From: Pelagomonas calceolata
Lineage: Eukaryota; Sar; Pelagophyceae; Pelagomonadales; Pelagomonadaceae
Assembly (NCBI GenBank): GCA_918797485.1
Contig: CAKKNE010000002.1
Coordinates: 2,818,501 to 2,882,500 of the forward strand
Direction of reading: 5' to 3'
DNA length: 64,000 nucleotides
The notes under the pieces were generated by a model. The model ran no database searches. It was not told the DNA's origin and saw nothing but the letters and a program-made list of their open reading frames with translations. Numbering within the stretch: position 1 is the first letter of the stretch; every line of letters begins with the position of its first letter. Both the position numbers and the translations under genes were made by a program. This document shows positions 47,839-57,371 of this stretch, piece after piece.

Positions 47839-50769
47839 ATGCTGCTCCGCAGGGCCGCCCGGCGCCTCCGCCCGCAAACGCGCGGCCTATCGGCGATGCC
47901 GACGAGTTTCGCCGACTACGCGGAGGCCGACGAGACGATGCAGGACTACGCGGGCAACGTCCGGCGCCTCGGCCGGCTCTTGGGCGAGCGAGTCGCGGCG
48001 AACCAGGAGGGCGCAACGGTAGTGGCCGTCGTCGAGCGCTTCCGCCACCATGCCAAAAAATATCGCGACGCCCGCGAGGCCGGCCACGAGGCCGAGGCGG
48101 CGCAGACCTTCGAGAGCATGGCGAACGAGATCGCGTCGCTCGCGCCGGGGACGTTACGGGACGTCGCGCGGAGCTTCGCGCACTTCCTCGCGCTGTCGAA
48201 CGCCGCCGAACAAGAACATCGCGTCCGGCGCCTCGAGGCGCACCGCGGCGACGGCGCGCCCTTGTACCCGGGCAAAACCGACAGCTGCGCGGGCACGCTG
48301 GATTATCTGCTCGACGAGGAGCACGTCGATATGACCAAGATCGAGGCCGCCCTCGCGTCGCAGCAACTGGAGATCGTCCTGACGGCGCACCCGACGGAGG
48401 TGAATAGAAGAACCATTCTCTCGAAGCACCGGCGCGTCGCCGAGTTACTTGCAAAAAGGCCGGACACGCAAGGTTATGAGAGGAATGAGGTCGATCGGGA
48501 ACTAGCGGGCGTGGTCAGCGCCTTGTGGGGGTCGGATGAACTGCGCCGCGCGAAGCCGTCGCCGCAGCAGGAGGCGCGAGGTGGGTTAGCGGTCGTCGAG
48601 ACGTCGCTCTGGGAGGCCTTGCCCGACTTCCTGCGGCGCCTGGACGCGACCCTCAAGGCGCGTGGCGGCCGCCTCCCCCTCACGTCGGCACCGGTGCGAC
48701 TGGCCTCGTGGATGGGCGGCGACCGCGACGGGAATCCCAACGTCACGGCGCCGGTGACGCGGGAGACGGTGGCGGCGCAGCGGCGCATGGCCGCCGGACT
48801 CCTCTTGGTGGAGCTCGACGCGTTGCGCACGGATTTGAGCATGAAGCAGTGCACCGCTCCGGTGACGCAGCTCGCGGAGGAGTCGGGCGCGCCTTCACTA
48901 GAAAAATTGGACGCGCCATACAAGGCTATCTTGGACGGCCTCGTGGGGCGGTTGCGCGCGACGGTGGCCTGGGCCGATAACGAATTGAGTTCTGACAACG
49001 CGCTGAAGGACTTCCCGAAGGAAAGCCGGAACTCCCTCGCGTCGCGCTTCGGGCGCGTGGCCAAGGCCGACGGCGTCAAGGGCAAGGCGCCCCTCTTCGA
49101 CGAGAGCGAGCTGCTCGAGCCGTTGCAGGCGATGCACGCGTCGCTGTGTGCCACGGGCTTCGAGGACTGGGCGGAGGGACGATTGGTCGACACGATCCGG
49201 AGGGTGGGCGCGTTCGGGTTGCAATTAGCCCCGTTAGACGTCCGGCAGGAGTCGACGCGCCACGCGAACGCGATTGATGCATTACGAGCGTTCGCGGGCG
49301 TGGGCGAAGCCGGAAGCTACATCGCCATGTCCGACGACGAGAAGGTCGCGTACCTGTCGCAGGAGCTATCAACGAATAGGCCTTTACTGAGACGAGGCCA
49401 GCTCGAGGAGCTGGTGAAGGGCGACTTCATTCCCGATGCGGTGGATAGGGACGTCCTCGCGACGGCGCTGGTGGTTGCCGAGGCGCCTCCGAATAGTTTT
49501 GGGGCCTATGTCATCTCGCAGGCGACGTCCGCCGCCGACGTCTTGGCTGTTGAACTACTGTTAGCGGAAGCCGGAGCCGGCGCGGACCGCCCGAACTGCA
49601 AGCGCATCGTGCCGCTCTTCGAGACGCTAGACGACTTGACCAATGGTCCTTCATCATTAGAAAAGCTCTTTTCGAGCGAAGGCTATTTGGAGAGGGTGCA
49701 GCACCGCCAGGAGATCATGGTCGGCTACTCCGATTCAGCAAAGGACGCCGGTCGATTGGCGGCCTGGTGGGCCCAGTACGAGGGCCAGGAGAAGATGTTG
49801 GCCGTGTGCCAACAGTTCGGGGTCGAGCCGACGTTCTTCCACGGCAAAGGCGGCACGGTTGGTAGAGGGGGCAACCCCGAAACGTATCGGGCTATTTTAG
49901 CCCACCCGCCGGACACGATCCAGGGGCGGTTTCGGGTCACAGAACAGGGCGAGATGATCACGTTCAATTTCGGCGAGCCCAAGATCGCGGAACGGACGCT
50001 AGACATCTTCACGGCGGCGATTCTGCGAGATCATGTCGGTTCTTCCGAAGAGCGGAAAGTGGAGGATAAGTGGCGCCAGACGATGGCCAAGCTCTCGAAG
50101 CTGTCGTGTGCCGCGTACCGGAAAGTGGTCCGAGAAACGCCGGACTTCGTGCCGTTCTTCCGCAAGGCCACACCCGAGCTCGAACTGGCCGCGTTGAACG
50201 TCGGTTCTCGACCGGCGAAAAGGAACCCCACGGGCGGCGTCGAATCTCTGAGAGCGATCCCCTGGATTTTTGCGTGGGAACAAACTAGATTATCGTTGCC
50301 CGCGTGGCTCGGGATCGGCGAGGGCTTCGACGGCGTGCAGCCGGAGGAACTCACGGACATGTACGACAAGTGGCCCTGGTTCCGGACCAACGTCGATCTC
50401 ATCGAAACGACATTAGCAAAGACGGAGCCGGGCATCGCGGCGCATTACGAGAAGTTACTCGTCGATGACGCCAATCTGGATGCGCTGGGTTCTGATTTAC
50501 GGGAGCGGCTCAAAACGACAACCGAGGCGGTCTTGCGCGTGTCGGGACGCGACTCGCCGGCGGACGACAATATTATACTACAAAGAGCGTTGAGGCTGCG
50601 CAACCCGTACGTCGACGTGCTCAACCTCTTACAAGCCGAGTTACTACAGCGCAAGCGCACGATCGCGAAGCTCGCGCCGCCCGGCAGCGCGGCCGACGAC
50701 GAGGCTCTAGATGATGCGTTGCTCGTGACGATCAACGGCATCGCGGCCGGCATGCAGAAGAGCGGCTAG
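47839..50769 (+). CDS. ppc: Phosphoenolpyruvate carboxylase, probably mitochondrial
   Basis: A 976-residue enzyme that adds bicarbonate to PEP to form oxaloacetate. All main signatures are present: VLTAHPTEVNRRTI (catalytic His184), LASWMGGDRDGNPNV, GLQLAPLDVRQES, IMVGYSDSAKDAGRLA, FFHGKGGTVGRGGNP and SLRAIPWIFAWEQTRL. The leader MLLRRAARRLRPQTRGLSA is a clear mitochondrial-type presequence. The plant N-terminal phosphorylation motif is absent. The C-terminus is MQKSG where the family nearly always ends NTG, the tail that folds into the active site. The open frame has no introns. Confidence 0.97.
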   Translation: MLLRRAARRLRPQTRGLSAMPTSFADYAEADETMQDYAGNVRRLGRLLGERVAANQEGATVVAVVERFRHHAKKYRDAREAGHEAEAAQTFESMANEIASLAPGTLRDVARSFAHFLALSNAAEQEHRVRRLEAHRGDGAPLYPGKTDSCAGTLDYLLDEEHVDMTKIEAALASQQLEIVLTAHPTEVNRRTILSKHRRVAELLAKRPDTQGYERNEVDRELAGVVSALWGSDELRRAKPSPQQEARGGLAVVETSLWEALPDFLRRLDATLKARGGRLPLTSAPVRLASWMGGDRDGNPNVTAPVTRETVAAQRRMAAGLLLVELDALRTDLSMKQCTAPVTQLAEESGAPSLEKLDAPYKAILDGLVGRLRATVAWADNELSSDNALKDFPKESRNSLASRFGRVAKADGVKGKAPLFDESELLEPLQAMHASLCATGFEDWAEGRLVDTIRRVGAFGLQLAPLDVRQESTRHANAIDALRAFAGVGEAGSYIAMSDDEKVAYLSQELSTNRPLLRRGQLEELVKGDFIPDAVDRDVLATALVVAEAPPNSFGAYVISQATSAADVLAVELLLAEAGAGADRPNCKRIVPLFETLDDLTNGPSSLEKLFSSEGYLERVQHRQEIMVGYSDSAKDAGRLAAWWAQYEGQEKMLAVCQQFGVEPTFFHGKGGTVGRGGNPETYRAILAHPPDTIQGRFRVTEQGEMITFNFGEPKIAERTLDIFTAAILRDHVGSSEERKVEDKWRQTMAKLSKLSCAAYRKVVRETPDFVPFFRKATPELELAALNVGSRPAKRNPTGGVESLRAIPWIFAWEQTRLSLPAWLGIGEGFDGVQPEELTDMYDKWPWFRTNVDLIETTLAKTEPGIAAHYEKLLVDDANLDALGSDLRERLKTTTEAVLRVSGRDSPADDNIILQRALRLRNPYVDVLNLLQAELLQRKRTIAKLAPPGSAADDEALDDALLVTINGIAAGMQKSG

Positions 50770-50914
50770 ATATCATATATCCCCTCGCGCGCGTTTCTGC
50801 AGCCGCTCGTGCCTGACGCTCATCGTACATACCCCTTCTACATAAGAAATCTGTCCAGTCTGCTTTGCTTCGAGCTAGGCCGCCTAGCCTTGAAACTTTT
50901 CACACTACTAAGAC

Positions 50915-51943
50915 TTAGTCGCTCAGGTCGGCCGTCGCGACGGCGGGCGACGTGAGCGGCCGCGGCGACCGGCGCACGGACGCGGGCGGCGCCTCGGCGA
51001 AGGTCTCGAGCAGTGCCGCGGCCAGGCCCGGCGCGTCGTCCAGCGCCGCCGCCAGGAACGTCGCGCAGCGGTCGTAGACCCACGACGGCCGCGGCGAGTT
51101 GTGCTCGCCGTCGAAGACGAGCAAGGTGGACGGCGCCTTATAGAGCGCCTCGAGCGGTCGCGCGTGCGTCGCCGGCGCGGCCAGCTTGTCGCGCGCGCCC
51201 GCCAGAAACAACGCCGGCGCCGTCGCGGCCGCGGCGGCCCGCCCGCAGTCGACCTTCGTCGGGTTGCAGCCCTTCGTCCGCCGCCGGGCCGAGCACGCGA
51301 GGCAGCACATGACGCAGGCGACGCCGCATTTCGGCGCCTTGGGCGCCGCGCGCTGGATCAGGTCGTTCTTCAACGCGCGGAAGCTGAGAAACGGCGAGTC
51401 GAGGATGAGCCCCCGCACCTCGTCGGGGTACTTCTCGCCATGTAATAAAGCGGCGGCGGCGCCCATGCTCCGGCCCCAAATACAAACTCTGGCGCCGGGC
51501 GCCCACCTTCGTACCTCGGCGAGGACGGCCTCGACCTGGTCCCTCTCTCTCAGGCCTAGGGTGACGGTGTCGCCCTCGCTGATGCCGCAGCCCGCGAAAT
51601 CAAAAGACACGAGAGCAGCGCGAGCGCAGGCGCACGTCGCGAGCACCGGTGACCTCACGACCGCGAGGCGACAGCTACTGTTGGAGTGGAGATATAACAC
51701 AACTTTCTTCGGTCGAGGCTCGCCCTCCCGCGCCCAGCGGCTGCATTTCAATTTAAGCTTGTTGTGGACCACCTCGAAGTCCGTGCGCTCGTAGACGGCG
51801 CCTCGCAACGCCTTAAGCGTGGGGCCGAGGTCCTCCGTCGTGTAGGCGATGCGCGGCGGCCGCACGACCGTTTTGACGAGGTTGTCGTAGCCCCGTCGTA
51901 TCAGTGTGATTTTAGACTCCTTCTTCTTCGGCGGCTCGGTCAT
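50915..51943 (-). CDS. Alpha/beta hydrolase (serine S33/ABHD17-like)
   Basis: A 342-residue hydrolase. VVLYLHSNSSCRLAVV is the oxyanion-hole region, VSFDFAGCGISEGD the following strand, IWGRSMGAAAALL the nucleophile elbow (GRSMG), LAGARDKLAAP carries the Asp, and FDGEHNSPRPSW the His. A Cys-rich insert (CGVACVMCCLACSARR) near 210 may be lipid-modified or metal-binding. No signal peptide is seen. Substrate is unknown. The truncated protein at the right edge of the window belongs to the same superfamily. Confidence 0.85.
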   Translation of the reverse strand: MTEPPKKKESKITLIRRGYDNLVKTVVRPPRIAYTTEDLGPTLKALRGAVYERTDFEVVHNKLKLKCSRWAREGEPRPKKVVLYLHSNSSCRLAVVRSPVLATCACARAALVSFDFAGCGISEGDTVTLGLRERDQVEAVLAEVRRWAPGARVCIWGRSMGAAAALLHGEKYPDEVRGLILDSPFLSFRALKNDLIQRAAPKAPKCGVACVMCCLACSARRRTKGCNPTKVDCGRAAAAATAPALFLAGARDKLAAPATHARPLEALYKAPSTLLVFDGEHNSPRPSWVYDRCATFLAAALDDAPGLAAALLETFAEAPPASVRRSPRPLTSPAVATADLSD

Positions 51944-52579
51944 CGTCGGGACGCGGCGAGCTACTAATGGTGGTGGTGAGGAGTCCTCCTGTTGTGTGCT
52001 GGCTGCCTGAATCGTCGGTTTCGCGCTGCGCAGCGATTCGAAGAGATGCTCGCTGCGCTGAGGCGTTCAAAAGTGTTGTACCTTGTCGCCAGAAAGGCGC
52101 ACGCAGGCACGATGGCTGCGCGCTCGAGCTTTTTGGCGCCCTAGCCTAGCCTATAGGCCTAGCCTTGCTTAACCGACGGGTTTTTGCGCGCGGTCTTGCG
52201 GGACCCCTCCCCGCCCCAGGGGACTCGTCGCAGAGGTCGTGCAGCGATGTGCGGGAAAAAAAAGGGAACCGCCACCACAACCTTGGGTCTGCTGAACGCG
52301 GACGCGCCCCGGTGCTAGTGTCTCACTGCCGCTAGCTGCGCTTACTCCAACTTGCAGACGCTATGTCAGACGCTATGTAGACGCTATGTGCACAAGACGT
52401 GATCTGTGCGATGTGCTCAACGATTTAATCGCATCGATGCCAGAAGCAAAGATGCCAGCAGCCGCGCCGCCTCGTGCAAGGCGCTAATCGACCGGCACAA
52501 GTCCTCGTGCGCACAATTTCTGCTGCAGCTCGAAGTGCATGCGCTAATCTCTACCGCAAACGGCATAACATTCTCGTGC
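51944..52579. other. Divergent intergenic region with short tandem repeat
   Basis: 636 bp between a hydrolase gene and the pseudouridine synthase gene. The recurrent palindrome is at 52314-52336, and CAGACGCTATGT is repeated three times at 52355-52389. No gene seen. Confidence 0.5.
52314..52336. promoter_or_regulatory. Recurrent promoter palindrome, copy 10
   Basis: GCTAGTGTCTCACTG then CCGCTAGC, between divergent genes starting at 51943 and 52580. Confidence 0.58.
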
Positions 52580-53611
52580 ATGCGACCCGCAGTGACGGCC
52601 TGCGCCGCGCTCGCCACGGCCGCGGCGCTGTGGAGCTGGCTCCGGCGTAGAAGGCGCCGCGAACTGGCGCGGCGCTACGCCTACGAACTGCTGGGAGACC
52701 CGCGCGTGCGCCGGTCGCTCGACCCGTACCCTTCCTCAACAACTGTGGCGGCGCTGTCGGCGCTGACAGGCGTGGCTACTGCAAAAATCCGCAAATTCTC
52801 GGCCGGCGCGCGCGACGGCGCCTGCGCGAGGCCCTGGCACGCCGACGGCGCGCCGCGGGCTGGCGGCCGCACGAAACGGAAGGCGTCGCACTACTACTTT
52901 GTGCTGCACAAGCCGCTGGGCGTGGTGACGCAGCGCGACGACGCGTCGACGAAGACCTACGTGCCACGGCCCGGCCGCAACGACAAGCGGTGGCGGCCGT
53001 GGCGCCGGCAGTATGTGCCGACGGTCTACGACGGCCTTCCAGATGGCTTCCCGCCCGTGCCGTCGGTGGGGCGCCTCGATAAAGAGACGAGCGGCCTTTT
53101 GCTGTTCACGGACGACGGCGCGCTCACGACGCGGCTCCTGCGGCCCGGAAGCGGGTGCGAAAAGACGTACGTGCTTGACGTGACGGGTGTGGTCAGCGAC
53201 GCCGCCCTCGCGTCATTGTCCGAGCCGCTCGACGACGTCACGAAGCACACGCGCGAGAAGGTCAGGACGGCGCCGGCGCGCGTGAAGGTCGTGAGCCGAA
53301 GCGATGAAGGAGCGCGCGTCGAAGTCGTCATTTCCGAAGGCCGTCACCACCAGGTCCGGCGCCTGGCCGCGCGCGCCGGGTTTGCGGTGGAGGCGCTCCA
53401 CCGGAAGGCGATGGGACCATTGCGCCTCGACGACCTCCCCGTCGGCGCGGCGCGGCCCCTGACCCCCGACGAGGTCCAGACCCTACTATCAAATTGCGGC
53501 CTGGAGAAGAAGCGCGGGCCTCCTCGGCCGCTCCCCGTCGCCGCGGCGCCGGAGCTCACGCGCGCCGCGGTCGAGGCGGCGATCGATGATCTTGTGAGGA
53601 GGCATCCTTGA
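52580..53611 (+). CDS. RsuA/RluB-type pseudouridine synthase
   Basis: A 343-residue enzyme converting a specific uridine in rRNA to pseudouridine. YYFVLHKPLGVVTQRDD opens the catalytic domain, SVGRLDKETSGLLLFTDDG holds the catalytic Asp in the RsuA-type motif, EKTYVLDVTGVV follows, and EGRHHQVRRLAARAGFAVEA with LHRKAMGPLRL completes the domain. The N-terminus starts with a hydrophobic stretch and a run of arginines (WLRRRRRRELARR), consistent with import into an organelle. No clear S4 domain is visible. The start is the ATG at 52580. Confidence 0.9.
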   Translation: MRPAVTACAALATAAALWSWLRRRRRRELARRYAYELLGDPRVRRSLDPYPSSTTVAALSALTGVATAKIRKFSAGARDGACARPWHADGAPRAGGRTKRKASHYYFVLHKPLGVVTQRDDASTKTYVPRPGRNDKRWRPWRRQYVPTVYDGLPDGFPPVPSVGRLDKETSGLLLFTDDGALTTRLLRPGSGCEKTYVLDVTGVVSDAALASLSEPLDDVTKHTREKVRTAPARVKVVSRSDEGARVEVVISEGRHHQVRRLAARAGFAVEALHRKAMGPLRLDDLPVGAARPLTPDEVQTLLSNCGLEKKRGPPRPLPVAAAPELTRAAVEAAIDDLVRRHP

Positions 53612-53654
53612 TAAGTTTTGTTGTAGTACTATTTAACGAAACCCCTTGCACCCT

Positions 53655-54757
53655 TTATACGCCGACCTCTCGGAAGTCCGTCCCGGCGCCGGGCCGCGAA
53701 GGCGCCGGCGGCGACCGGTCCGGGTCGCGGTCCTGGTGGAGCGGGTTCTCCGGCCTGTGTGGAAATCAACCAGTGAGAAATATTGCGGTGGACCTTTGTG
53801 AGCCTCCACGCCATCGAGCCGACGCGGCCACTGGGACAACGTCGCGTCGATGGCGTGGAATCGCCACGCCTTTCCACTCCGGCGCGGGCTCGTGGTCGTC
53901 GAGCTCGTCCGACAGGTCGAGGCGGCCGTAGCGCTGCTCGGCGATCTCGACGCGGTCGGAGCCGCCCGCGGCGCGCTTGACCTTGTTCTTCAGAGCCGAG
54001 GCGCCGCGGCCCGCCGACGCGGCGGCGCGGCGCGCGGCGGCGGCGGCGCGCGTCGCGGCCGAGTTGAGCACGCCCGAGTAGCCGCCCGACGACGCGGGCT
54101 GGGACCCGCTCGAACGCGAGAAGGACGGGAACGACCGTTGGCGCGCGCCGGCGGCGGGCCGCGGCGCGGCGGCGGCCGCGGCGGCGCGGCGGCGGTTCTC
54201 GTGTTGCAGGAAGAGCGCCGTCTGCTGGTCGATCGCGGCGTCGCTCGACCTTGCAGCGGGCGGCGGCCTGCGTTGAAATCAAGGTTCAGGCGGCCCGCTG
54301 CGCTGGTTGATTTATACGCGGAAAAAGACTGCAGGAAGTCGGCGGGCAGCGTGACCAGCTTGCCGCGGCGCGGCGCGCCGTCGCTCGGCGTGACGGTGGC
54401 GCCCCGCGGCGGCGGGATGGTCGCCACGAAGCGGTCGCCGGCGCGCAGGCCCTGCGGGACCGTGACCATGAAGCTCCTTCCGTGCGCCGTCATGCTGAGG
54501 GTGGCGCCGCCGCGCGAGCCCGGCGGCACGACGACGGACACGGCGCCCTGGGGCGCGGCGCCGGCCGCGGCCGGCGGCGACGGCGGCGCGCGAGCGCGGG
54601 CCGCGCGCCAGGCCTCGGGCGAGCCCGCTGAGAGGATCGACTCGGACGCGCGGTTCATGTCGTTGCCGCTCGCCGCGAGGACCTCGGCGAGCGTGGCCTC
54701 GTCCCAGTGCTCGAACATGGCCTTGAGGGTGCCGACGTCAGCGCTGGCGGCGGCCAT
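53655..54757 (-). CDS. CUE-domain protein, three exons
   Basis: A 309-residue protein from exons 54757..54318, 54267..53878 and 53754..53655. Residues 10-43 (LKAMFEHWDEATLAEVLAAS then GNDMNRASESIL) form a CUE/UBA-like helical bundle that would bind ubiquitin. A middle segment (MTAHGRSFMVTVPQGLRAGD) resembles the short beta repeats linked to cysteine-rich SAR proteins. The C-terminal part has VEIAEQRYGRLDLSDELDDH and ends REVGV. Both introns have ends related to introner elements. The exons keep frame with GT-AG sites; in the second intron a GC donor would restore the pre-insertion sequence exactly. Function is unknown. Confidence 0.78.
53755..53877 (+). mobile_element. Introner element 2 (reverse orientation, one end worn)
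   Basis: Starts CTGTGTGGAAATCAA on the plus strand and carries an internal GGCGTGG/CCACGCC inverted repeat like elements 1 and 3. The right end is worn: TTTCCAC runs straight into TCCGGC, which matches the left flank TCTCCGGC, so about six bases seem lost at the junction. The host gene is read on the minus strand, so this copy is spliced in the opposite orientation from elements 1 and 3. Confidence 0.85.
54268..54317 (-). mobile_element. Short introner-like intron (50 nt)
   Basis: On the minus strand it starts GTATAAATCAACCAG and ends TTGATTTCAACGCAG, both clearly related to the ends of the introner elements (AAATCAACCAG and TTGATTTCCACACAG). The interior is almost gone and no target duplication is visible, so it looks like an older or internally shortened copy. 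Confidence 0.65.
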
Positions 54758-54951
54758 GGTGCTGCGGGTCAGTGAATTTATGGCCTTTGGCTTCTCCCGC
54801 TCGGTCCCTCGGTTTCGCGCGCTGCTGCGGCAAAAACCAGGCAAGGCGTGGAATTCTTAGACGGCTGCTGGTGCAAAGCCACGCCGAAGGCGACCCAAGG
54901 CTGTGTGTCCTGGCCCAACTCCTCGAGAGAGCTTTTGGCCCAGGCTGGACC

Positions 54952-54969
54952 CTAGTGTCTTGCCGCTAG
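54952..54969. promoter_or_regulatory. Recurrent promoter palindrome, copy 11 (short form)
   Basis: CTAGTGTCTTG then CCGCTAG with no spacer, 195 bp upstream of the leftward CUE-domain gene. Confidence 0.55.
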
Positions 54970-55029
54970 GTCGAAAGAAATCGGACCGTGTAGACAAGCT
55001 GCCCTGCGTCGTCGTACGTCGAGAAAAAG

Positions 55030-55921
55030 TTAGTCCATACTGATCCACGCGAGCCGCCGCGCGACGGACTCCTCGGCGGGGTTCCCGGGTGCGCGGAGAG
55101 CTAGATGTGCCACGATAGTCGTCGCCTTGAGGAATACCGCGAAACCCATACAAATGTAACTGGGACCGGCCCGCATCTTGAGCATATCCGTGTTCGACCG
55201 CGTGCAGTGTTTTTGAAAGGCCAGCATGGGGCCCAGTGCCGTCGAGAACGCGATCAGGCCGACGACGATGCCCATCGCTTTGAAGAAATTTCTGTCCTGT
55301 GTGGAAGAGGTCGTGAACAAGGTCGCAACGCGCGCGCCGACGCGCGTAACGCGGTGACTTCAGACACCGTCCGCGCGCAGTCTCGGGGTTGGCGCGCCGG
55401 TGCGCATAGCGGAGCGTGCCGAGCGTCGCGATCGCGGAGACGATCACCGTGGTCGCCATCTGGCCGACGTCGGACTTGCAGCGCTTGCACCGGTCGACGT
55501 CGCCGTGCGGTTTTGTCCTGTTCGGCTGGTTGGGCGTGATGGCGTACTTGTGGCAGTCGACGCGCCCCCAATGGTCCTCGAAGACTTTGTGGCTGCCGTC
55601 GAAGCCGACCGCCGTCGTAAGGCCGAAGTACGCCGTGTCGCCGCGGAAGCCGGCGCGAACGTCGCCTACCGCCCAGGCCGTCGGCTTGATGACCTTGGCG
55701 TCCGTCGAGAGGGCGAAGAGGGCGTACACGTTGAGCAAGAGGGCGAGCACCCCGGCGACCGCCACCGCGATCATCAGCGGCCTTCGCTCGATGCCGCACG
55801 GCCGATACGACCCGACGCGGCCGAGTTCGTGGCAGAGCTTCGAGGATTCAAGGCACGCCGCGACCCGCGGGCATTTTTCCGGGTCGAGGCACGGCGGCGG
55901 CTTTTGCTCCTTCTCCGACAT
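55030..55921 (-). CDS. Four-span membrane protein of unknown function, two exons
   Basis: Exon 1 (55921 to 55368) and exon 2 (55291..55030) join in frame around a 76-nt intron (gtgtct ... ggacag). The protein (about 271 residues) has a Cys-rich N-terminus (CLDPEKCPRVAACLESSKLC), then four membrane segments: MIAVAVAGVLALLLNVYALF, MATTVIVSAIATLGTL, AMGIVVGLIAFSTALG and ICMGFAVFLKATTIVAHLAL. The large loop between spans 1 and 2 contains CHKY and CKRCKS cysteines, a tetraspan-like layout. No family is recognised. An in-frame ATG at 55960 would add 13 residues. Confidence 0.62.
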
Positions 55922-56195
55922 CTGCTCTGCGAGCAACGCAGGCTCCTGCAAGGTTACCAAGGTACTAGTGGGAGGGCAGTTACAACTTACAAGAGCCTCG
56001 GCGGCGGCGCTTTGTGATATGAGACAACAGCGGTGAACGAGCGAAAACGCACACGCGGCTGAATGAATAGCCTGCCTACGCCGGATTTGATTGCATGATG
56101 GTCAGCCTGGAAAACCCGTCACCTCCCCGTACCGACTTCCGTCGTAGTAATTTAGGCGCCCCCCCCCAACAGAGGAGCGCGGCGCGAACCCCTAA

Positions 56196-56903
56196 CTAGT
56201 CCGTGCGCTCCTTGCGCTTCATCCAGGGCAGCTTGCCGATGTTGTGCTCGATGAAGGCGTACATCTGCGGCAGCGCCACGCTGATGCCGACCAGCGAGAA
56301 GACCTGCGTGCAGATGGCCGGCGACATGTACTTCATGTCGTGGAGGTCGTACGTCTCCCAGATGTATTTGGTGGCGCGCGCCGCGAGCAGGGGCACGATG
56401 ACCAAGACCATGAGCACGTGGGCGGCGACGCGCGCGGCGATGTCCTGCAACAACAGCGCCATGATGGCCCCAAAGGCCTCGCGGTCCACGAGGTTCGAGC
56501 CGGAGACCTGGCGGACGTGGAGTCGGATCGAGGACATCTTCGGCGGCTTCAGGCCCTTGATCTGCGACGCGAGCTTCACGTATACCAAAAGGACCGCCGC
56601 ATAAATCTCGATCGCGGACAGCCGCCCGTTGCTGTCGAGGTCCACAGCATTGTAGGCGCCTTCCACGATCTTCTGGAAGGTCTTCGAGCGCGTGATCCAG
56701 TTCTTCTTCTTGTGGATCTTCTCGCGCTCGGCCTTGCACTGGGCCTCCTCGGCGTGGCGATCGACCGCGGTGTGGGGCGTCACCGCGCCCGCGCGGGCGG
56801 CGTCCTCGCGGAGCTCGTCCCGGAGCATGGCCTTCATGCTCTCGCCGTGGCTGTACTTATGATGCTTCTTCTTCTGGCCCTTGGTCGACGAGAACAACCC
56901 CAT
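56196..56903 (-). CDS. Membrane protein with one EF-hand and an N-myristoylation signal
   Basis: A 235-residue protein. MGLFSSTKGQKKKHH is a good myristoylation start with a basic cluster. A single canonical EF-hand loop DLDSNGRLSAIE (about 93-104) could bind calcium. Two or three hydrophobic segments follow (AIMALLLQDI, AHVLMVLVIVPLLAA and ICTQVFSLVGISVALPQMYA). The tail is basic (LPWMKRKERTD). I do not recognise the family. It may be a calcium-sensing endomembrane protein, but that is inference. Confidence 0.68.
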   Translation of the reverse strand: MGLFSSTKGQKKKHHKYSHGESMKAMLRDELREDAARAGAVTPHTAVDRHAEEAQCKAEREKIHKKKNWITRSKTFQKIVEGAYNAVDLDSNGRLSAIEIYAAVLLVYVKLASQIKGLKPPKMSSIRLHVRQVSGSNLVDREAFGAIMALLLQDIAARVAAHVLMVLVIVPLLAARATKYIWETYDLHDMKYMSPAICTQVFSLVGISVALPQMYAFIEHNIGKLPWMKRKERTD

Positions 56904-57371
56904 GGCTGAAGCCTAGTTGTCTTTTGGCAGTGGGACAACAATTGCTGCTTTGCGGCGGTCGCGCGTCAGGATGCAGAGGGCTGCTGTTGTGACGCTGCGG
57001 CGCAAATGGAGGCTGCCCGACGAAGCGTACGATTTATCAATCGACGTTTATTTGCGTCGCCGTGGCCCAAAGCTTGGCACACAAGGATGCCGTCCTCTCG
57101 CATGTTGCGCGAGGGGTGTCCCGCGCGGAGGTCTTCCTGAGCCTTAGGCCAATGATAATTGGGTTACAAATACTCCTCACATCTTATATGAGGCACGTGT
57201 ACTCCTCCCATTCGCACCTGCCTCAGGGCAGGGGCTCCGCCCACCAGTCTAGCACCGTAAGTGACATATCCCGGCCGGCAACGGGATAGTCATAACAGAA
57301 ACAACAGGAGAATCCCCGGGAGCAGGAATAGAACGACAGTATGTTAGGCGTCGGGAGAGAGGAGGAGTCTT
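56904..57371. other. Intergenic spacer, 468 bp
   Basis: Lies 5' of the EF-hand gene and 3' of the giant coiled-coil gene, both leftward. CTAGTTGTCTTTTGGCAG near 56913 is a weak relative of the promoter palindrome. GGGGCTCCGCCC with CTAGCACCGTAA (about 57227-57262) is shared with the 3' flank of the coiled-coil gene at 19.2 kb. Confidence 0.45.

Noticed and set aside
54857-55960. A single unspliced 367-residue protein for the four-span gene
   Set aside because: Its C-terminal half is basic and non-hydrophobic, while the alternative frame after a 76-nt intron supplies two good membrane segments.
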